Shown: one piece after another, positions 6,770 through 15,155 of the stretch | How the letters are laid out: each line of letters opens with the position of its first letter | Numbering within the stretch: the first letter of the stretch is position 1 | Position numbers and translations under genes: made by a program | Notes under the pieces: generated by a model | Told to the model about the DNA's origin: nothing | Database searches by the model: none | What the model saw: only the letters and a program-made list of their open reading frames with translations | Source of the DNA: JADJMO01 sp016794445 | GTDB taxonomy: Bacteria > Myxococcota_A > Polyangia > Polyangiales > JADJMO01 | Length of the DNA: 21,265 bases | Assembly (NCBI GenBank): GCA_016794445.1 | Contig: JAEUKC010000399.1 | Location: 1 to 21,265 of the forward strand | Direction: 5' to 3'

Positions 6770-8389
6770 GTGGACCTTCCGGCGCGCTTCGGTAAGTTCA
6801 TCCTGAAGCGCAAGCTCGCGCGCGGCGGGATGGCCGAAGTGTTCCTGGCGGGGCTGCCGGGCGCCGAGGGGTTCGAGAAGGAGCTCGTCGTCAAGCTGAT
6901 CCTGCCGGAGCTCAGCGAGGACGAGGGCTTCGTTCGTCGGTTCGTCGACGAAGCCAAGACGTGTGTCCGACTCACCCACCCCAACATCGTGTCGGTCTTC
7001 GAGCTCGGCGTCGAGGCCGGCGTGCTCTACATGGCGATGGAGCTCGTGCGGGGCGCCACGCTCACCGAGCTCCTCGGCGAGGGCGGCAAGCTCGACCCCG
7101 ACGAGGGCGCCTACCTCGGGCTCGAGCTCGCTCGCGCGCTGCACCACGCGCACAAGCGCGGCGTCCTGCACCGCGACGTCACGCCCGGCAACGTGATGCT
7201 CGACGAGGACGGCGCGGTGAAGCTGCTCGACTTCGGGATCGCGGCGCCGGTGCACGATCCGCGCGCCAAGGAGGAGATCTTCGGCACCCCCGGCTACATG
7301 CCGCTCGAGCAGATGGAGGGCGGCAAGCTCGGCCCGTCGACCGATCTGTTCGCGCTCGGCGCCGTGCTGGTCGAGGCGTGGACCGGTCACGCGCCCTACC
7401 GTCGCGCCGACGCCCACGCCGCGCGCACGGCGTTGCTCGAGGGCGAGCCCGCGCGCCCCTCGTTCGACGTCGCGGCGCTCGCACCCGTCGACGATCTGGT
7501 GCTCACCCTGCTGGCCCGCGAACCCACGAGCCGGCCCCAGCACGCGGACGACGTGGCGCGCGTGCTGCGGCAGTTCCTCGGTGAACGCGGCGCCGATCAC
7601 GACGACGTCGCCGTGCGGCTCGGCAAGCGCGTGGCGCGGGCCCTGCTGGCGCGAGAGGCCGGGCGCTCGGGCCCCCGCGCCGCCGTGGTGCCGTACACGA
7701 TGCGCCCCACGCCCTTCGCCGAGCGCACGCGCACGTTCGCGACACGCGGAGAGCCGCGCGCATGGACCGAGCCCGAGAGCGAGGGTACACGGCCCGTCGC
7801 TGCGGAGGGCACGCGGAGGCTCGACGAGCCCACGGCCAGCGAACCGCCGTCGGAGCGGCCGAGTGGCGAAAAGGTGGCTCCCCCTGCCCCGTCCACGCGG
7901 CGGATCGAGCCCGAGGCCGTGACTTCGACCGCACCCTCGAGCGGCGCGACCCGCGTGCTGGTGGCGCTGGGCCTCGTCGCGGTGGTGGTCTTCGGCGTGC
8001 TCATCTTGCGGCGCGATCCGCCCACGACGAGCCCGACCGACGCGGCCGTTCCGCCCGCGAACAGCGAGGTCGGCGCGGCGAGCGTCTCGTCGACGGTCGT
8101 TCCGCCGTCGACGAGCCCTCCGCCTCCCTCGACCAAACCGTCGACGACCGCGAGCGTCGCGCAGGGCACGCTGGTGCTGCTCTCGAGCCCACCCGCCAGG
8201 ATCGAGATCGACGGCAAGGCGATCGGCGAGACGCCCAAGACCTACCCGACCACCGCGGGTGAGCACCGGGTCGTCTTCCGGCCGCGTGGGCTCGGCGAGT
8301 CGTTCGAGCGCAAGGTCACGTTGCCGCCGTCGGGCACCATCACGCTGCGCGGCGACTTCAACGACGAGCCACGCATCACCGTGCAGTGA
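6770..8389 (+). CDS. Membrane-anchored Ser/Thr protein kinase with C-terminal PEGA domain
   Basis: The 539-residue protein has a complete Hanks-type kinase domain at ~7-272. Visible parts are the glycine loop LARGGMAEVFLA, the ATP-binding Lys42 (ELVVKLI), catalytic HRD at 134-136 with Asn141 (HRDVTPGNVML), DFG at 154-156 and the activation segment GTPGYMPLEQ. A long Pro/Ser/Thr-rich linker (~300-390) leads to one membrane helix (~396-413, VLVALGLVAVVVFGVLILR). After a second proline-rich linker comes a PEGA domain at ~465-530 (LLSSPPARIEIDGKAIGETP), predicted outside the membrane. The start is GTG 6770 because DLPARFGKFILKRKLARGG is the usual N-terminus of this myxobacterial kinase group; the open frame before it is a shadow of the opposite gene. 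The gene ends one base before the stop of the convergent DUF2378-like gene. Substrates are unknown. Confidence 0.95.
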   Translation: MDLPARFGKFILKRKLARGGMAEVFLAGLPGAEGFEKELVVKLILPELSEDEGFVRRFVDEAKTCVRLTHPNIVSVFELGVEAGVLYMAMELVRGATLTELLGEGGKLDPDEGAYLGLELARALHHAHKRGVLHRDVTPGNVMLDEDGAVKLLDFGIAAPVHDPRAKEEIFGTPGYMPLEQMEGGKLGPSTDLFALGAVLVEAWTGHAPYRRADAHAARTALLEGEPARPSFDVAALAPVDDLVLTLLAREPTSRPQHADDVARVLRQFLGERGADHDDVAVRLGKRVARALLAREAGRSGPRAAVVPYTMRPTPFAERTRTFATRGEPRAWTEPESEGTRPVAAEGTRRLDEPTASEPPSERPSGEKVAPPAPSTRRIEPEAVTSTAPSSGATRVLVALGLVAVVVFGVLILRRDPPTTSPTDAAVPPANSEVGAASVSSTVVPPSTSPPPPSTKPSTTASVAQGTLVLLSSPPARIEIDGKAIGETPKTYPTTAGEHRVVFRPRGLGESFERKVTLPPSGTITLRGDFNDEPRITVQ

Positions 8390-8390
8390 G

Positions 8391-9002
8391 CTACTCGGAC
8401 CAGGTCAGGTCGAACGAACAGGAGGGCTGACCGAGCGCGCGACACCCGCGCTCCTCGACGCGCGACTCCTTGCGCGGCCCCTGCTCGAGCGTGCCGAGCA
8501 GCCAGCCCCCGACCGAAAGACAGTGGGCGCGGTGCGTGGCCGGGAACTCGGCGATCTCGATCGAGAGGCCCGTGCGGCCCTGCGGCTTCACGACCAGCTT
8601 GCCGGCGTCGTAGTGGCGGCTCCACACGCTCGCCGCGAGCGACATCATGGTCGAGGGCGAGACCGAGCGGACGAACAGCGAGCGCACGAGGCCCACGTCG
8701 TGCGACGCCGCGAACCGCCCCGCGTCCCAGGCGAGGCGGAGATCGCCGCGGCCGAAGCAGCGATCGACGAGGCCCACCACCTCGACGAAGAGCTCGTAGT
8801 CCACCCAGCCCCGCGCGTCGGGGTCGACGAGGAGCGCCCGCAGCTCGGTGGTCGCCATCGAGCGGAGACGCTGCACGGCCGCGAGCCCCCCGTGGGTGGC
8901 CTGCACGTAGGCCTCGCGCGCGCGCACGGCCGAGGCCTGCACGTGGACGCCGCTCCGGGCCACCGGCATGCGGGTCGACGACTCGCGCGGCGGATCCCTC
9001 AT
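8391..9002 (-). CDS. DUF2378/V4R-like small protein
   Basis: The 203-residue protein resembles the DUF2378 (TIGR02265) proteins that are numerous in myxobacteria and related in layout to V4R/heme-NO-binding-like domains. The pattern seen is a helical N-terminal half (LRALLVDPDARGWVDYELFVEVV), a central helix around MSLAASVWSRHYDAGKL, then a beta-rich end with spaced cysteines (HRAHCLSVGGWLLG, ERGCRALGQPSCSFDLTW). The GxxxCxFxxxW ending is the most characteristic part. No catalytic function is known for the family. ATG 9000-9002 overlaps the TGA of the upstream hydrolase gene as ATGA, so the two are probably translated together. A second Met eleven codons in (8967-8969) is an alternative start. 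The family assignment is from memory of the pattern and is moderate. Confidence 0.75.
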   Translation of the reverse strand: MRDPPRESSTRMPVARSGVHVQASAVRAREAYVQATHGGLAAVQRLRSMATTELRALLVDPDARGWVDYELFVEVVGLVDRCFGRGDLRLAWDAGRFAASHDVGLVRSLFVRSVSPSTMMSLAASVWSRHYDAGKLVVKPQGRTGLSIEIAEFPATHRAHCLSVGGWLLGTLEQGPRKESRVEERGCRALGQPSCSFDLTWSE

Positions 9003-10177
9003 TCGCGCGCCTTGGCGTCGACGAGGCCGGAGGGGTGCTTGGTGGTGAGGAACGCTTTCGCGGCCGCGTCGGCGCGCAGCGTGGCCGAGAAGAACGCCGT
9101 CACGTACGAGGCGCCGAGGGCGCGGGCGCCGGGCGGATCGAGGTAGACGAACGGGGTGCCCGGCTCGGTCTGCCGCTCGGCGACGCCGCAGCCGGCCTGG
9201 AACGTGTGCATCCCGTCGACGTCGGCGAGCGACCAGTGGCCCGCGTCGGCGATCTCGAACAGGAACAAGGGCGGCGCGCCGAGCTTGAAGTTGGACCGGA
9301 TGATGTTGTTGCCGATCTCGCTGATGCTGTTGTCCTCGCGCGCCAGCAAGAAGCCCGCGGGCACCTTGATCTCGGCCATCTTGGCCGGTGGCAGCAGGTC
9401 GTTCTCCATCGGCGCGAAGATGGCGAGGCCGGCGCGGAAGCGGGGGTCGCGCGCGAGCACGAGGCCGGTGGTTGCGCCGCCGAAGCTGTGGCCGAACACG
9501 CCGACCTTCGCGGGATCGGCGCGCTTGTCGAGGCTCTTCGGGAGGGCCGTGCCGTCGAGCACCTTGTCGAGCACGAACTGCACGTCGGCGGCGCGGATGG
9601 CGAGGAACGCGCCGGAGAGCTCGGCCGACTTGCCGGCGAGGGCGTCCCACAGCGTGTTGCCCTGGTGGTCCACGGCGACCACGAGGAATCCGTGGCTCGC
9701 GAGGCGCTCGGCCATGGTCTCGACGGAGAGCCGGGTGCACGAGTGGCAGTGCGAGAACACGAGGGTCGGGAGGAGGCCGGAGGGCACCGGGGCGGCGTCG
9801 ACCGCGGCGTGCGCGGTGCGGTTCGCGCAGCCCACCTTGTCGGCGACGAGCAGCTTGGCGTAGGCGTCCTTCTGGTCACCCGCGAGGGACTCGATCGGCA
9901 CGCCGGTGGCGGCGGCGGCCCGCGCCTCTTCGCTGGCGGGATACCAGATCGTGATCGGCAGGCTGCGGCCCCGCGCGGTGTCCTCGACCTTGGACGAAGC
10001 CACGCCGACGGGTGCTGGGCCCGGCTTCTCGTAGAGCGCGTCGCCCTGCTTCACGGGAGGCGGCGTCGCGTCGAAGGCGTCGGCCGCGTCGGAGCCGCCG
10101 TCCGTGGGCGGCGTGGGCGCGTCCGAAGACGAGCCACAGCCGACGATCAGAGCGAGGAGGAGCAGGGGCGCGCGCAC
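8999..10177 (-). CDS. Alpha/beta-hydrolase lipoprotein (PAF-acetylhydrolase/dienelactone-hydrolase type)
   Basis: The 392-residue protein begins with a short lipoprotein signal (MRAPLLLLALIVGC, Cys14) and an Asp/Pro/Ser-rich tether to ~45. The hydrolase fold follows: ITIWYPASEE, then LPTLVFSHCHSCTRLS (oxyanion-loop region), LVVAVDHQGNTLWD, the nucleophile elbow GHSFGG with Ser231, and the likely catalytic His314 in ADAGHWSLAD. Asp282 in LLAREDNS is a candidate acid. The arrangement matches secreted platelet-activating-factor acetylhydrolase-like esterases; the true substrate is not readable. GTG 10177 is the start because it places the signal peptide exactly at the N-terminus. It lies 12 bases after the mutS2 stop, and its own stop overlaps the following gene, so the three genes probably share a transcript. 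Extra cysteines (C117, C144, C147, C330) suggest disulfides. Confidence 0.88.
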   Translation of the reverse strand: MRAPLLLLALIVGCGSSSDAPTPPTDGGSDAADAFDATPPPVKQGDALYEKPGPAPVGVASSKVEDTARGRSLPITIWYPASEEARAAAATGVPIESLAGDQKDAYAKLLVADKVGCANRTAHAAVDAAPVPSGLLPTLVFSHCHSCTRLSVETMAERLASHGFLVVAVDHQGNTLWDALAGKSAELSGAFLAIRAADVQFVLDKVLDGTALPKSLDKRADPAKVGVFGHSFGGATTGLVLARDPRFRAGLAIFAPMENDLLPPAKMAEIKVPAGFLLAREDNSISEIGNNIIRSNFKLGAPPLFLFEIADAGHWSLADVDGMHTFQAGCGVAERQTEPGTPFVYLDPPGARALGASYVTAFFSATLRADAAAKAFLTTKHPSGLVDAKARE

Positions 10178-10189
10178 CCCGTCAGGATC

Positions 10190-12739
10190 TCACGAAAGCC
10201 ACACCACCGTCACGCCATCGCCGCCTTCGCCGGTGTGGCCGGGCCGGAAGCGGGCCACGTACTGCGACTTCGCCAGTTGCTCCCGTACGTGGTCGCGGAT
10301 GGCGCCCGAGCCGTGGCCGTGCACCACGAACGCGACCCGCTGGTTGTCGTGGAGGGCGCGGTCGAGGAAGGTCTCGAGCATGGGCCAAGCGTCGTCGACC
10401 CGCAGGCCGCGCAGATCGCAGGTGTTCTCGCTGGTCTGCAGGGCCGGGAGGCTCTCGGCGCCCTCGAAGGCGGGGAGCGAGTCGCGGCCCGGCTCGGCGC
10501 TCGCGTTGCCGTGGCTCGAGCGCAGGCGCGGGAGCGACGCGCGGCCCTGGCGCAGCACGCCACGGGCGTCGTCGCGTGGTGCAGCGAGCACCCGCAGGTC
10601 GGCGCGCGCCACGGTGAGCTTGAGGGCGCCCGCCGAGACCCGCACCTGCGTGTCGGACACGAGCTCGATCACCTCGGCCTGGGTGCGCAGCCGCGACAGC
10701 CACACCTTGGTGCCCTTGGGCAGCGGGCCCTGCGGCTCGGTGGGCTCGCGCTCGGGCCCGCGGTCCTCGCTCACGAGCTCGGCCAGCTCGCCGCCGATCG
10801 CCACCTTGCTGGCGACCGAATCGAGCAGCTTGTCCGCCTCGCGGAGCCCCTCGGCGTCGGGCTTCTTGGTGCGGAGGCGGGCCTGGGCCGCGCGCAGATC
10901 GTCGCGCGCCCGGCGCAGCGAGGAGAGCAGCGCCTCGGCCTCTTTCTCCATCGCACGGCGGTCGCGGGCGCGCGCGCGGGCGAGCTCGTCCTCGAGCTCC
11001 TCGCGCAGGGCCTGGGCCTTCTCGCGGTCGTCCTCGGCCGCGGCGCGGGCGAGCTCGAGGGCGCGACGCTCGTCGTTGAGCGCGCGCACGGTGTCCTCGA
11101 ACGAGCGGTGTGCGCCGCCGAGGTAGGCCTCGGCGCGCTCGATCACCAGCGAGGGGATGCCGAACCGCCGCGCGACCGCCAGCGCGCTCGAGGCGCCCGG
11201 GACGCCGATGGCGAGCTGGAACGTGGGCATGAGGGTCGTGGTGTCGAAGCCCACCGACGCGTTGGCGAAGCGCGGATCGCCGAGGGCGAGCGCCTTGAGG
11301 CCCTCGTAGTGCGTGGTGGCCACGACCGCCGCGCCGCGCCGACAGAGGCCGTCGAGGACCGCCGCCGCCAGGGCCTCGCCCTCCCGCGGGTCGGTGCCGC
11401 CCGCGAGCTCGTCGAGCAGGACGAGCGCACCGGGGCGCGCCTCGTCGAGCAGGTGCGCGAGGTTGACGACGTGGGCGCTGAACGTGGAGAGGGACTTCTG
11501 CAGCGACTGGTCGTCGCCGACGTCGGAGAGCACCACCTCGACGAGGCCGAGGCGCGAGCCTTCCTTGGCGGGGATCGGCAGACCGGAGCGCAACATCGCC
11601 GCCGCGAACCCGAGCGCCTTGAGCGCCACCGTCTTGCCGCCGGCGTTGGGGCCGCTGACGATCAGCGCCTGGCCCGCGGCCACGCGGATGTCGCTCGGCA
11701 CGACGGCCGGGCCGTGCCCCTCGAGGTGGTCGAGGGCCAGCAAGGGGTGCCGGAGGCCGAGGAGATCGGCGGAGAACGCAGCGCCCACCGAGGCGTCGAC
11801 GTGCTCCGGCTTCTCGGGGAAGTTCAGCCGTAGATCGCGCGCGAGGCGGGCCGAGGCCGCGCGCAGGTCGGCGATCGCCACGGCCTCGATCGCGGCGCCG
11901 ACGCTCGGGAGGTGCTCGGCCACGCGGGCGGTGAGGCTCGCGTAGATGCGCTCCTCCTCGCGGCGCACGTCGCCCTCGAGGACCTTGAGGCGGTTGCCGA
12001 GCGGCACGAGCACGCGTGGCTCGACGAACAGCGTGGCCCCCGAGCTCGAGGAGGCGTGCACGATGCCGGGGAAGCGCTCGTGCGCGTCGTTGCGGACCGG
12101 GAGCACGTAGCGTCCCTCGCGCTCGGTCCAGAACGAGTCGCGGAGCACGTGCGCGTAGCGGCGCATGAGCTCCTCGATGCGGGAAATCATCCGGGCGCGG
12201 GACGCGCCGTGTTCGGCCCGCAGCGCGCGCAGCTCGGGGCTCGCGTGGTCGGCGAGGGTGCCCGCCTCGTCGAACGACTCGCGGATCGCGTCCTCGAGCC
12301 CGTCGAGGGTCGGGTCGGTGGCGGCGCGCGCGAACAGCGCCGGCATGGCCTCGCGTCGCGCGTGCAGGAAGCGCCGCAGCGTGCGGCCGGCGCCCAGCAC
12401 CGCCGCGAGGGCGAGCAGCTCCTGCGGACCGAGCACGCCGCCGTGCGCGACGCGGGCGTGGGCCTCGCGCACGTCGGCGCGGGCCTCGGTGAGCGAGGCG
12501 ATGGGGAGCGGCTCGCCGTGTTCACCCGAGCGGTAGGCCTCCTCGGCCTCGGCGAGCGCGGTGCGCGCCCCGAGGACGGTCTCGGCCGGGGACAGATCGA
12601 GCGCGAGCGCCCGCCCCATCGGCGTGTCGCAGCGGGCGGCGAGCGCCGCAAGGAGGCGATCCCACTCGAGATCAGCGCGCGTCTTCCCCGGCAACACACC
12701 GTCGGCGCCTCCCGTGCCGGTCGTTCCCTCCGCGTCCAT
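10190..12739 (-). CDS. mutS2: MutS2 family DNA/ribosome-associated ATPase with Smr domain
   Basis: The 849-residue protein has the order expected for MutS2: helical core and clamp (~20-320), an ABC-type ATPase with Walker A SGPNAGGKT at 362-370, the signature segment GDDQSLQKSLSTFSAH at ~408-423 and Walker B LVLLDE at 439-444. A long charged coiled coil follows (~530-660), then a KOW-like/linker segment, and a C-terminal Smr nuclease domain over the last ~75 residues (CDLRGLRVDDA, VVHGHGSGAIRDHV). It lacks the mismatch-recognition domain of MutS1. Members act against recombination intermediates or split collided ribosomes in other bacteria. The Smr DLRG and HGHG signatures are intact, so nuclease activity is plausible. 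ATG 12739 gives a usual-length protein. It diverges from the radical SAM gene across 43 bp and is followed 12 bp later by the hydrolase gene. Confidence 0.96.
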   Translation of the reverse strand: MDAEGTTGTGGADGVLPGKTRADLEWDRLLAALAARCDTPMGRALALDLSPAETVLGARTALAEAEEAYRSGEHGEPLPIASLTEARADVREAHARVAHGGVLGPQELLALAAVLGAGRTLRRFLHARREAMPALFARAATDPTLDGLEDAIRESFDEAGTLADHASPELRALRAEHGASRARMISRIEELMRRYAHVLRDSFWTEREGRYVLPVRNDAHERFPGIVHASSSSGATLFVEPRVLVPLGNRLKVLEGDVRREEERIYASLTARVAEHLPSVGAAIEAVAIADLRAASARLARDLRLNFPEKPEHVDASVGAAFSADLLGLRHPLLALDHLEGHGPAVVPSDIRVAAGQALIVSGPNAGGKTVALKALGFAAAMLRSGLPIPAKEGSRLGLVEVVLSDVGDDQSLQKSLSTFSAHVVNLAHLLDEARPGALVLLDELAGGTDPREGEALAAAVLDGLCRRGAAVVATTHYEGLKALALGDPRFANASVGFDTTTLMPTFQLAIGVPGASSALAVARRFGIPSLVIERAEAYLGGAHRSFEDTVRALNDERRALELARAAAEDDREKAQALREELEDELARARARDRRAMEKEAEALLSSLRRARDDLRAAQARLRTKKPDAEGLREADKLLDSVASKVAIGGELAELVSEDRGPEREPTEPQGPLPKGTKVWLSRLRTQAEVIELVSDTQVRVSAGALKLTVARADLRVLAAPRDDARGVLRQGRASLPRLRSSHGNASAEPGRDSLPAFEGAESLPALQTSENTCDLRGLRVDDAWPMLETFLDRALHDNQRVAFVVHGHGSGAIRDHVREQLAKSQYVARFRPGHTGEGGDGVTVVWLS

Positions 12740-12767
12740 GACGACCGCGAGGTAGCTCGGATCGCGC

Positions 12768-12773
12768 TAGGCT
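12768..12773 (+). promoter_or_regulatory. TAGGCT -10-like box before the radical SAM gene
   Basis: TAGGCT ends 9 bases before GTG 12783 in the 43-bp gap shared with the divergent mutS2 gene. No Shine-Dalgarno sequence follows it, so a transcript would have a leader of only a few bases. It matches the boxes before three other genes in this window. Confidence 0.4.
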
Positions 12774-12782
12774 GCGAGGGCC

Positions 12783-13655
12783 GTGCGCTACGAAGGCAAG
12801 CTGTACCGCCCGCCGTCCGAGGCCGACGCGCTCATCCTGCAGGCGACGATCGGCTGTTCCTGGAACAAGTGCACCTACTGCGACATGTACCGGGACAAGC
12901 CCGTGTTCCGGCTACGGCCGCTCGAGGAGTGCCTCGAGGATCTGCGCGCCGCGGGCGCCGCGTTCGGCGACGAGGTCGAGAAGCTGTTCGTCGCCGATGG
13001 CGACGCGCTCACGATGCCGATGGAGCACTGGTCGCCGATCCTCGCCGAGGCGCGCCGCCAGTTCCCCAAGCTCACGCGCGTGTCGTGCTACGCGATGGCC
13101 CGCAACGTCCTCGACAAGACCGACGACGAGCTCGCGCTGCTCCGGCGCGAGGGCCTCCGCATGCTCTACGTGGGCCCCGAGTCGGGCGACCCGCTCACCC
13201 TCAAGCGCATCGCCAAGGGCGACGGCTTCGACGAGCACGTGGAGGCTGCGCGGCGCGCGCGGGCGGCCTCCCTCGCCCTGTCGGTCATCGTCTTGCTCGG
13301 CATCGGCGGCGACCGCGCGGACGAGCACGCAAGGGGCACGGCCGACCTCGTGACGCGCATGGATCCGGCGTTCTTCTCGGCGCTCACGGTCACGGTGGTG
13401 CCGGGCACGCCGCTCGCCACGCTGGCCGCGCGCGGGCGCTTCGCGGTGCCCGCGGTGCCCGATCTCCTGCGCGAGCTGCGCACGATGGTGGCCCACGCCG
13501 CGCCGACGGACGCGGTGTTCCGCACCAACCACGCCTCGAACTACCTGCCCCTCGGCGGCCGGCTGCCGCGCGATCGGGCGCGCATCGTGGCGACGATCGA
13601 CGCGGCGCTGGACGGGCGCATCCCGCTGCGGCCCGAGGGCCAACGCGGGCTCTGA
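12783..13655 (+). CDS. Radical SAM protein with CX4CX2C cluster motif
   Basis: The 290-residue protein starts VRYEGKLYRPPSEADALILQ and carries its iron-sulfur cysteines at 25, 30 and 33 (GCSWNKCTYCDMY). The spacing is CX4CX2C rather than the common CX3CX2C; this variant is seen in a group of uncharacterised radical SAM proteins related to the Elp3/HemN-like branch. A SAM-binding region follows: FVADGDALTMP, then RMLYVGPESGDP and LSVIVLLGIGGD. TVVPGTPLATLA and RTNHASNYLPLGGRLPRDR close the protein. It would bind a 4Fe-4S cluster and make a 5'-deoxyadenosyl radical; the substrate is unknown. It has no cobalamin or auxiliary-cluster domain. The start GTG lacks a Shine-Dalgarno sequence but has a -10-like box just upstream. 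It converges on the methyltransferase gene with a 13-bp gap. Confidence 0.92.
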   Translation: MRYEGKLYRPPSEADALILQATIGCSWNKCTYCDMYRDKPVFRLRPLEECLEDLRAAGAAFGDEVEKLFVADGDALTMPMEHWSPILAEARRQFPKLTRVSCYAMARNVLDKTDDELALLRREGLRMLYVGPESGDPLTLKRIAKGDGFDEHVEAARRARAASLALSVIVLLGIGGDRADEHARGTADLVTRMDPAFFSALTVTVVPGTPLATLAARGRFAVPAVPDLLRELRTMVAHAAPTDAVFRTNHASNYLPLGGRLPRDRARIVATIDAALDGRIPLRPEGQRGL

Positions 13656-13668
13656 GCGCCCGTCGGGC

Positions 13669-14484
13669 TCAGGGCCGCCTGGGCGCGCGGGCCTCGAGGA
13701 CGCGGGCCACGTCGGCGAAGCCGGGCACGAGCCAGGCGCTCGGAGGGCGATAGAAGCGCGGCGCAGGGGTGGCCGCGTCCCAGTCGACGAGCGAGCGATC
13801 GGCGAGCACCTCGAAGCCGGCCTTCGCGAGCGCCTTGCGGCCCTGACGGAGGCTCGTGCGGTAGGGGGTTCCGTGGGCCCCCACGGTGGCGCGCGTGCGG
13901 CGCGCGAAGAGGCTCGCCCAGAGCCCGCCGCCGAGGTCGAGCACGACCCGCGTGGAGCCGACGCGCGCCCCGAGCACGGTCAGCAGCGCGACGACCTCCT
14001 TCTCTTCGAGGTAGACGAGCACCCCCTCGAGGACGACGAGGAGACGCGGCTCGACGCGCTCGGACAGCAGGCGAGAAACCGCGGGGGTGTCGCGCAGATC
14101 GAGCCCCACTCGCCGGACCTTGTCGGCGCCGGGCAGCGGCGCCGCGGCCACGTCCTTCCACGAAACGAGCGCCGGCAGATCGACCTCGGTCCACGGCAGC
14201 TCGATCCCGAGGCGGAGCCGGCGCGTGCAGAGGCCGGCGCCGAAGCTGTAGACCGCGTCGACCTCGCGGGCCGCCGCGGCCACGAACTCGTCGACCACGC
14301 AGGTGCGCGCCACGATCGCCTCGTGCGCGCGGCCCTCGCGCTCGAGGGCGCGACCGACCGAGAGGCCCTCCTCGCCCGCGAGCACCGCCGCCCACGGGTC
14401 GTGGATGCGCGCCGAGGCACGCGCGGACTCGTCGGCGCGACACGCGGCGGTCCAGAAGGCCGTCTGCGCGACGGCTGGAAGCGT
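13669..14484 (-). CDS. Leucine-carboxyl-methyltransferase-like SAM methyltransferase (start uncertain)
   Basis: The frame matches the LCMT/PPM1 family of class I methyltransferases. The SAM-binding motif is VYSFGAGLCTRRLRLGIE, then ELPWTEVDLPALVSWK (family pattern VDLPxV) and VVLEGVLVYLEEKEVVALL (family EGVLxYL). The family's conserved N-terminal segment is also encoded (VAQTAFWTAACRADESARAS, then RIHDPWAAVLAGEEG), but it lies upstream of the first canonical start, GTG 14385. Starting there would delete it. An in-frame ACG at 14482-14484 falls where the initiator is expected, and a CTG at 14545-14547 overlaps the mglA stop as CTGA. I set the end at the ACG, giving ~271 residues. A strong hairpin (14485-14520) abuts that codon. 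Bacterial relatives methylate small molecules as well as proteins, so the substrate is open. The position after mglA suggests possible co-transcription. Confidence 0.8.
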   Translation of the reverse strand, partial: TLPAVAQTAFWTAACRADESARASARIHDPWAAVLAGEEGLSVGRALEREGRAHEAIVARTCVVDEFVAAAAREVDAVYSFGAGLCTRRLRLGIELPWTEVDLPALVSWKDVAAAPLPGADKVRRVGLDLRDTPAVSRLLSERVEPRLLVVLEGVLVYLEEKEVVALLTVLGARVGSTRVVLDLGGGLWASLFARRTRATVGAHGTPYRTSLRQGRKALAKAGFEVLADRSLVDWDAATPAPRFYRPPSAWLVPGFADVARVLEARAPRRP

Positions 14485-14520
14485 GACGACCCGCCCTGCA
14501 TCGCTGCGGGACGGGTCGTC
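14485..14520. terminator. Strong hairpin between mglA and the methyltransferase gene
   Basis: Sixteen-base arms (14485-14500 and 14505-14520) pair at 14 of 16 positions around a TCGC loop; the outer nine pairs (GACGACCCG / CGGGTCGTC) are perfect. It starts 23 bases after the mglA stop on the minus strand. There is no T-run after it, so it would be a non-canonical terminator, an mRNA-stabilising 3' structure, or a translational control element for the next gene. Confidence 0.5.
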
Positions 14521-14543
14521 GCCACCACCGATCGCTGAACCGG

Positions 14544-15137
14544 TCAGCCGCCGCCGCCCTTGCGGAGCTCGGTGAGCACCAGCTTGGCGACGGCCTTCAA
14601 GGTCTCGAACACCCCGACGCCGGTGCGCGCCACGGCCTCGTAGTCGGGCACGTTGGTCGGGTTGAGGAGCTCCTTGAGCTCGGAGAGATCGGCGACGTTG
14701 GGGAGGTCGCGCTTGTTGTACTGCATCACGAACGGGAGCTTCTCGAGGGAGTAGCCCTGCTCGTTGAGGTTGGTCTTGAGGTTCTCGAGGGACTCGATGT
14801 TCGCCTCGGTGCGCTCGATCTGCGAGTCGGCCACGAACACGACGCCGTCGACACCCTTGAGGATGAGCTTTCGGCTCGCGTCGTAGAAGACCTGCCCCGG
14901 CACCGTGTAGAGCTGGAAGCGGGCCTTGAAGCCGCGGATCTCGCCGAGCGAGAGCGGGAGGAAGTCGAAGAACAGCGTGCGCTCGGTCTCGGTGGCGAGC
15001 GAGATGAGCTTGCCCTTCGCGTTCGGGTTCGTCCGCTCGTAGATGTACTGCAGGTTCGTCGTCTTGCCGCAGAGACCAGGACCGTAATAGACGATCTTGC
15101 AGTTGATCTCGCGAGCCATGTAGTTGATGAACGACAT
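14544..15137 (-). CDS. mglA: MglA, Ras-like GTPase of polarity and gliding motility
   Basis: The 197-residue protein is very close to M. xanthus MglA (195 residues), starting MSFINYMAREINCKIVYYGP. The P-loop is GPGLCGKTT (Gly21, Lys25, Thr26). The switch I region has the conserved Arg53 in TETERTLFFDFLPL, switch II is TVPGQVFYDASRK with Gln82, and the guanine-specificity motif is YNKRDLP (141-144). MglA-GTP marks the leading pole and activates motility machinery. Arg53 and Gln82 are the residues positioned for hydrolysis when MglB inserts no finger of its own. Every key residue is present. It lies 18 bp after mglB in the same order as in M. xanthus, and the methyltransferase-like gene follows after 59 bp. 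It ends KGGGG. Confidence 0.98.
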   Translation of the reverse strand: MSFINYMAREINCKIVYYGPGLCGKTTNLQYIYERTNPNAKGKLISLATETERTLFFDFLPLSLGEIRGFKARFQLYTVPGQVFYDASRKLILKGVDGVVFVADSQIERTEANIESLENLKTNLNEQGYSLEKLPFVMQYNKRDLPNVADLSELKELLNPTNVPDYEAVARTGVGVFETLKAVAKLVLTELRKGGGG

Positions 15138-15155
15138 CGTTCGGCTCGCAGCTCC

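Noticed and set aside
6752..8266. Upstream extension of the kelch frame to a ~1087-residue protein
   Set aside because: The extension is antisense to the intact kinase gene and is His/Arg/Glu/Ala-rich without domains. The lipoprotein signal peptide near 6700-6740 marks the real N-terminus.
9035..11833. A 932-codon open frame on the plus strand
   Set aside because: It lies opposite the hydrolase and mutS2 genes, whose motifs (GHSFGG, SGPNAGGKT, LVLLDE) are unmistakable. The plus-frame protein is Arg/Ala/Gly/Glu low-complexity, as expected for antisense of GC-rich coding DNA.
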